Assembly (NCBI GenBank): GCA_016296485.1
Contig: JAEDJF010000021.1
Span: 1 to 18,471 of the forward strand
Direction: 5' to 3'
Source of the DNA: Oscillospiraceae bacterium
Lineage (GTDB): Bacteria; Bacillota; Clostridia; Oscillospirales; Ruminococcaceae
DNA length: 18,471 bases
Shown here: piece after piece, positions 14,686 to 18,471 of the stretch
Position numbering within the stretch: the stretch's first letter is position 1
Layout of the letters: every line of letters starts with the position of its first letter
Translations under genes and position numbers: made by a program
Notes under the pieces: model-generated
What the model was told of the DNA's origin: nothing
Seen by the model: only the letters and a program-made list of their open reading frames with translations
Databases searched by the model: none

Positions 14686-15915
14686 ATGAAAGCATACGAA
14701 AGACTTCTCAAATATGTTCAATATCCCACCGGTTCCGACGAAAACAGCGATACCTGCCCCAGCACCTCCGAACAGACCGTTCTCGGAATGGCGCTTTGCG
14801 ACGAAATGAAAGAAATCGGAGTAAAAAACGTATATATTGACGACAACGGATACGTTTACGGCGAAATTCCCGCGTCCGAGGGCTGCGAAGGCGCGCCCGT
14901 TGTCGGCTTTATCGCCCATATGGACGTTGTCCGCGAGGTACCTTTTACCAATATTAAACCGAGAATCGTCGAATACGGCGGCGGCGACGTAGTGCTCAAC
15001 GAGGAGCTCGGCGTCGTTCTCTCCTGCCATGACTTCCCGGAAATGGCTGACTGCATCGGAAAACACATAATCGTCACAGACGGCACCACTCTTCTCGGCG
15101 CTGACGACAAAAACGGCATCGCAGAAATACTTACCGCAGCCGAGGAGCTTATCGCTCACCCGGAAATCAAGCACGGCACCATTAAAATCGGCTTTACTCC
15201 GGACGAGGAGATAGGACGGGGCGCCGACAGATTTGACCTTGAGCGTTTCGGCGCCGATTTTGCCTATACCCTCGACGGAGACGCTTTCGGTGGCGTGGAA
15301 TACGAGACCTTTAACGCAGCCCACGCCAGAATCAAATTCAACGGCGTCAGCGTCCACCCCGGCAGCGCAAAGGACAAAATGATAAATGCCTCTCTCGTCG
15401 CTATGGAGTTTAACTCCCTCCTTCCCGAAGTGGAAAGACCCGAGCACACCGAGGGCTATGACGGCTTCTACCACCTCATCGGAATGAAGGGCGTCTGCGA
15501 CTTTGCGGAGCTTGATTACATCATCCGCGACCACGATGAAGTAAAGCTAAAATACCGCGTCGATTACATTCACCGCGCCGTTGAAGAAATCAACCGCCGC
15601 TACGGCGCAAAGGTAGCCGAAGCGGAAACCGGTTTTGATTATAAGAACATGCGCGTGATTATAGAAAATCACTTCCACCTCATTGAAAACGCCGAAAAAG
15701 CCATCCGCATGGCGGGCGGCGAGCCCGTTTCCAAGCCCGTCCGCGGCGGAACCGACGGCTGCGTCCTCTCCTTTATGGGTCTTCCCTGCCCCAACCTCGG
15801 AACCGGCGGCTACAACTTCCACGGCAAATACGAGTTTGCCTGCATCGAGCAGATGGACAGCGCCGTTGAAATGATAAAGCACCTTGCCGAAATCTACGGA
15901 ACCGAACGCAAATAA
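14686..15915 (+). CDS. pepT: Peptidase T-like aminotripeptidase (M20B)
   Basis: Cytosolic two-zinc aminopeptidase that removes the N-terminal residue of tripeptides. At 409 aa it is the family length. Metal and catalytic motifs are in order: AHMDVV near residue 80 (His, then catalytic Asp), LLGADDKNGIAE near 140 (bridging Asp), TPDEEIGRGAD near 173 (catalytic and ligand Glu), LDGDAFGG (Asp) and TGGYNFHGKYE near 380 (His). The dimerisation domain is inserted between about 205 and 315. The VRGGTDGCVLSFMGLP stretch is characteristic. The start is the ATG at 14686, with GGAGG 5 nt before it; an ATG four codons upstream overlaps that GGAGG. It stands alone with its own promoter and terminator. Confidence 0.93.
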   Translation: MKAYERLLKYVQYPTGSDENSDTCPSTSEQTVLGMALCDEMKEIGVKNVYIDDNGYVYGEIPASEGCEGAPVVGFIAHMDVVREVPFTNIKPRIVEYGGGDVVLNEELGVVLSCHDFPEMADCIGKHIIVTDGTTLLGADDKNGIAEILTAAEELIAHPEIKHGTIKIGFTPDEEIGRGADRFDLERFGADFAYTLDGDAFGGVEYETFNAAHARIKFNGVSVHPGSAKDKMINASLVAMEFNSLLPEVERPEHTEGYDGFYHLIGMKGVCDFAELDYIIRDHDEVKLKYRVDYIHRAVEEINRRYGAKVAEAETGFDYKNMRVIIENHFHLIENAEKAIRMAGGEPVSKPVRGGTDGCVLSFMGLPCPNLGTGGYNFHGKYEFACIEQMDSAVEMIKHLAEIYGTERK

Positions 15916-15926
15916 TCAGTATTGAA

Positions 15927-15970
15927 AAAATGAGCATGGCGTCAAAAAGCCGTGCTCATTTTAATTTTCC
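15927..15970 (+). terminator. Terminator of the pepT-like gene
   Basis: AATGAGCATGGC (15929-15940) pairs with GCCGTGCTCATT (15949-15960), with one T-G wobble and an 8-nt loop, followed by a TTAATTTT tail, starting 13 nt past the stop codon. Confidence 0.85.
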
Positions 15971-15972
15971 GC

Positions 15973-16002
15973 AAAAAAAGAGCCCCGAACGGGGCTCTTT
16001 TT
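15973..16002. terminator. Second, bidirectional terminator; closes the M32 peptidase gene
   Basis: AGAGCCCC and GGGGCTCT (15979-15986 and 15991-15998) form a hairpin with a GAAC loop flanked by A7 and T runs, so it has a U tail on either strand. It begins 1 nt past the M32 stop codon on the minus strand. Confidence 0.9.
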
Positions 16003-16003
16003 A

Positions 16004-17509
16004 TTAAAGGTTATAAATATCGCTGTATTTTTTCTCGAGGTAGTCGGTATAATAGGTCGGGTCAAATGGCGCGCCGCAGACTTTTTCGAAGAGCTCCTTG
16101 GGATCATACATACTTGCGTACTGATAAATCCGCTCGGAGAGCCAATCGGAAATGGGTTTGAGCGTACCGGAGGCACAGACGGCTTCCACGTCGACGTCCT
16201 CGCGCATTTTCGCGAGCATCTGGGCGCCGTAGGCGCTACCGATGGCGTAGGACGGGAAGTATCCGATGCTGCCGCCGGACCAGTGGGAATCCTGGAGACA
16301 GCCTTCCCTGTCGTTCGGAACGTCAACGCCGAGATACTCTTTATAAAGTTTGTTCCATTCGGCGGGAATATCGTCAACAGTGAGCTCCCCGGCGAACATC
16401 TTCTTTTCGATTTCGTAGCGGACCATAACGTGAAGGGCGTAGGTGAGTTCGTCGGCCTCGGTTCTAATCAAGGAGGGCTGCGCTTTATTTATCATCTCGT
16501 AGAACCGGCGGGGAGTTATATCGGCGAACTGCTCCGGGAACATCTCCTTAAATTTGGGGAGAATCGCTCCTGTAAAAGCTTCGCTTCTTCCGATTATGTT
16601 CTCAAAAAATCTCGACTGGCTCTCGTGGATACCCATTGAAACGCCGCCGGCTACGACGGTATATTTGTGCTCGTCAGCTCCGCCGAGCTCATAGAGAGCG
16701 TGACCGCCCTCGTGAATGACGGAATACATAGACGAGGCGACGTTGTTCTCAAAGTAGTGCGTGGTGATGCGAACGTCGTCCTTCGTGAACTCAAGGGTAA
16801 AGGGGTGCTCGGTCTCGCCGCAGACACAGTGATGAGGGTCGATTCCCATATAGTTCATCAGATATTTCGTAAGCTCTTTTTGCTTCTCAATCGGGAAGTC
16901 GCCATAGAGCGGAGAATCGTCAACCTGGGGCACTTCTCCGATTTTTTTGATGAGAGGAACTATGTGCTCCCGAAGGGTGGCGAAGAATTTGTCGCACTGA
17001 TCCATAGTGAGACCGCGCTCGAACATATTGAGCTGGGTGTTATAGGGCTCTTCGTCCGGTTTATAATATTTCGCGAAGCGGATATTGTAATCGAAAATAT
17101 CCTTGAGCACGGGCTTAAAGGACTCGTAATCGTTCTCCTCTTTTGCTCTGTGCCAGACGTAGTCCGCCTTGCTGAGAATTTTCTGATAGGCGACGTACTC
17201 GTCCTGCGGGATATTTTTCATATAGTCGTTGTCTCTTAAAAGGAGTTCGACCTCTCTTGCCTGGTGGGGAGTGAGCTCGTCTTTGTGCTCTTTGAGATAA
17301 TCAAGAAGCTCGATTGTTTCTTTAGAAGTTGCAAGCTCATAGGTATACTCGGAAAGGATCCCGAGGGCTTCGCCCCTTCCCTCCTCGGTATCTCTCGGGG
17401 CGACGGTAGCGCCGTCGAGATAAATCGAAGAAGAAGCGTAATTAAAAGCGTAAAGCTTTTTCTGGAGCTCTGCAAGCTGCTCGGTTTTTAATTTAAGTTC
17501 TTCGGTCAT
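16004..17509 (-). CDS. M32 family zinc carboxypeptidase (Taq carboxypeptidase type)
   Basis: Cytosolic metallocarboxypeptidase that trims C-terminal residues from peptides. At 501 aa it has the family length. The zinc site HEGGHALYELG (HExxH) lies near residue 260, followed by the third ligand in GIHESQSRFFEN. Other M32 signatures are EHPFTLEF, IRTEADELTYALH near residue 345, CLQDSHWSGGSIGYFPSYAIGSAYGAQ near 410, and the early LDGATVAPRDTEEGRGE. I take the ATG at 17509, which has AAGGAG 7 nt upstream; a reading from 17563 adds 18 residues that overlap the promoter. It has its own promoter and terminator. The neighbouring PepT-like enzyme suggests a peptide-salvage theme, though the two are not in one transcript. 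Confidence 0.95.
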   Translation of the reverse strand: MTEELKLKTEQLAELQKKLYAFNYASSSIYLDGATVAPRDTEEGRGEALGILSEYTYELATSKETIELLDYLKEHKDELTPHQAREVELLLRDNDYMKNIPQDEYVAYQKILSKADYVWHRAKEENDYESFKPVLKDIFDYNIRFAKYYKPDEEPYNTQLNMFERGLTMDQCDKFFATLREHIVPLIKKIGEVPQVDDSPLYGDFPIEKQKELTKYLMNYMGIDPHHCVCGETEHPFTLEFTKDDVRITTHYFENNVASSMYSVIHEGGHALYELGGADEHKYTVVAGGVSMGIHESQSRFFENIIGRSEAFTGAILPKFKEMFPEQFADITPRRFYEMINKAQPSLIRTEADELTYALHVMVRYEIEKKMFAGELTVDDIPAEWNKLYKEYLGVDVPNDREGCLQDSHWSGGSIGYFPSYAIGSAYGAQMLAKMREDVDVEAVCASGTLKPISDWLSERIYQYASMYDPKELFEKVCGAPFDPTYYTDYLEKKYSDIYNL

Positions 17510-17539
17510 TGCTTTTCTCCTTTGCTGTTTTATAAAATC

Positions 17540-17568
17540 AGTATATTTATTTTCGCCCGTCAAGTCAA
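17540..17568 (-). promoter_or_regulatory. Promoter of the M32 carboxypeptidase gene
   Basis: On the minus strand TTGACT (17563-17568), 17 nt, and TATACT (17540-17545). It starts 16 nt past the stop of the MBL-fold gene. A second TTGAC (at 17559-17563) and a third (TTGACC, 17571-17576) flank it but at poor spacing. Confidence 0.7.
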
Positions 17569-17583
17569 GCGGTCAAACCCGTC

Positions 17584-18345
17584 TTAAATCCACAGGGACC
17601 AGTCGCCGTAATGAAAAGTTCCGCTTCCGTGGCGAAGCTTTCCCTCATTTTTAAGTTCCCGGAGTGCATTTCGCATTCGGATAATTATTTCCGGCTCAAT
17701 ATCAAGGGAGTGATGTCCCGGGAAAACCCTTTTCGCCGGAAGAAGAGATATTTTTTCAAGAGAGTCGAGGTATGCACCCGGGTCCGTTGACGGATAGTAA
17801 GCAAGAAGCGTGGCTTTATATACCAAATCGCCGGTAAAAAGGTAGCCGCGCTCCTTTTCCCAAAAGCACATATGCCCGGGCGAATGTCCCGGAGTATGTA
17901 TGACTTCCATCGTTCTTCCGCCGATGTCTATTGTGTCCCCGTCTTTTAAAATTCTCGTCGGTGTTCCTTGAAAAAGCTCATAGCTGTTTATATCGTAGCC
18001 CTCCGGCGGGTCGCAGCGGTCAAGAACCATCTCTTTGACCGCGTTCAGCGGCAGCGGAAATTTTCCGCTTAGCCAATCAAGCTCGTCTCCGTGGGCGTAA
18101 AAATCACTGAAATATTTGTGCCCGCCGATATGGTCCCAATGAATATGCGTTGCGACGGCGGTAATCGGCTTATCGGTGAGCTTTGTCACTTCATCGTAAA
18201 TATTGCAGATTCCGAGACCCGTATCTATCAAGAGGCTGCGCTCCGCGCCGTTCAGAAGATAGCAATGCGTCTCCTCCCAGTGGCGGTATTCGCTGATTAT
18301 ATATGTGCTGCCGTCGATTTTATCAACGGTAAACCAGTCGCTCAT
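17584..18345 (-). CDS. MBL-fold metallo-hydrolase
   Basis: 253-aa cytosolic hydrolase of the metallo-beta-lactamase fold. The metal-binding motif THIHWDHIGGH (HxHxDH) lies near residue 75. Later ligands are HTPGHSPGHMCFW near residue 158 (His), LFTGDLVY (bridging Asp) and VFPGHHSLDI (His) near residue 213, a complete set for two metals. The layout resembles glyoxalase-II-like and other broad MBL hydrolases. The substrate cannot be assigned, and nothing in the neighbourhood fixes it. The start is the ATG at 18345 with GGAGG 7 nt upstream; an in-frame TTG six codons earlier would lie ahead of that site. A weak promoter may lie at 18366-18395 (TTGCTT, 18 nt, TATACA), overlapping the tRNA terminator. 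Confidence 0.93.
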   Translation of the reverse strand: MSDWFTVDKIDGSTYIISEYRHWEETHCYLLNGAERSLLIDTGLGICNIYDEVTKLTDKPITAVATHIHWDHIGGHKYFSDFYAHGDELDWLSGKFPLPLNAVKEMVLDRCDPPEGYDINSYELFQGTPTRILKDGDTIDIGGRTMEVIHTPGHSPGHMCFWEKERGYLFTGDLVYKATLLAYYPSTDPGAYLDSLEKISLLPAKRVFPGHHSLDIEPEIIIRMRNALRELKNEGKLRHGSGTFHYGDWSLWI

Positions 18346-18384
18346 TTTTTCGCCTCCATTCAATTTGTATATAAATTATGTAGC

Positions 18385-18415
18385 AAAAAAAGCAAGTCTT
18401 TCGACTTGCTTTTTT
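18385..18415. terminator. Terminator after tRNA-Tyr
   Basis: AGCAAGTC (18391-18398) and GACTTGCT (18403-18410) form an 8-bp stem with a 4-nt loop, flanked by A and T runs on both sides. On the minus strand it immediately follows the tRNA CCA end and has a 7-T tail. Confidence 0.9.
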
Positions 18416-18416
18416 G

Positions 18417-18471
18417 TGGTGGGAGCGGGTGGGTTCGAACCACCGTAGTCACTGACAACAGATTTACAGTC
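18417..18471 (-). tRNA. tRNA-Tyr (GUA), 3' part; 5' end outside window
   Basis: On the minus strand the visible part starts in the anticodon stem, has the loop CTGTAAA with anticodon GTA (18465-18467), and continues into a long class II variable arm. The T arm follows (GGTGG TTCGAAC CCACC), then the acceptor strand CGCTCCC, discriminator A and an encoded CCA end at 18417. The long variable arm with GTA identifies tRNA-Tyr. The D arm and acceptor 5' strand lie past the right edge. An intrinsic terminator follows at once, so this is the last gene of its transcript. Confidence 0.93.

Noticed and set aside
14554..15534. 326-codon minus-strand open frame over the pepT-like gene
   Set aside because: It covers the pepT promoter and the catalytic domain in antisense. 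All conserved residues are on the plus strand.
1..18471. CRISPR array or tandem repeats
   Set aside because: No regularly spaced repeated unit of 20-40 nt was seen on either strand; only isolated hairpins.

Overview
The window looks like a chromosomal segment of an anaerobic Gram-positive bacterium of the class Clostridia (Firmicutes), probably a gut-type Oscillospirales/Ruminococcaceae relative. This is inference. It rests on strong GGAGG-type ribosome binding sites, a perfect CIRCE operator ahead of groES-groEL, Gram-positive lipoprotein signal peptides, BltD-like and PepT-like proteins, and base composition near the middle of the range. Almost all of it is ordinary host chromosome. Only the first ~390 bases are mobile DNA.

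Layout. 1-388 (+): the C-terminal tail of a large serine recombinase (DUF4368-type end), broken by one extra C. It marks the right end of an integrated element lying mostly outside the window. A hairpin at its stop codon serves as the terminator of the oppositely oriented groES-groEL operon (496-2468, -), which is controlled by a CIRCE/HrcA site at 2512-2538. Upstream of that is a tightly packed minus-strand run: lipoprotein solute-binding protein (6038-7342), metG (4066-6006), a TatD-type nuclease (3281-4066) and trmB (2596-3279), with 1-nt overlap or 1-nt gap between the last three. A divergent plus-strand pair follows: a small multidrug-export-family membrane protein and a one-helix membrane protein with a coiled-coil tail (7491-8397), closed by a bidirectional terminator shared with a convergent GNAT acetyltransferase (8447-8902, -).

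The most coherent functional unit is the minus-strand cluster 14444 to 9047: lipoprotein binding protein, two permeases, a PotA-like ATPase, then two tandem glycerophosphodiester phosphodiesterases (GDPDs) without signal peptides. I infer an uptake-and-cleavage pathway for glycerophosphodiesters or a related organophosphate. Its binding protein is not of the UgpB type normally paired with UgpQ. The cluster has a strong promoter, an inverted repeat just downstream of the predicted start site, a stable hairpin between binding protein and first permease, and an internal promoter plus hairpin between ATPase and the GDPD pair. Together these suggest separately tuned expression of three blocks.

Divergent from it is a PepT-type tripeptidase (14686-15915, +), convergent with an M32 carboxypeptidase (16004-17509, -). 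Two terminators lie between them. The right end holds an MBL-fold hydrolase (17584-18345, -) and the 3' part of a tRNA-Tyr(GUA) gene followed by its terminator (18391-18471, -). No CRISPR array, complete insertion sequence, rRNA or riboswitch was seen. No gene-free stretch exceeds 300 bases; the longest, 14445-14685, holds two divergent promoters.
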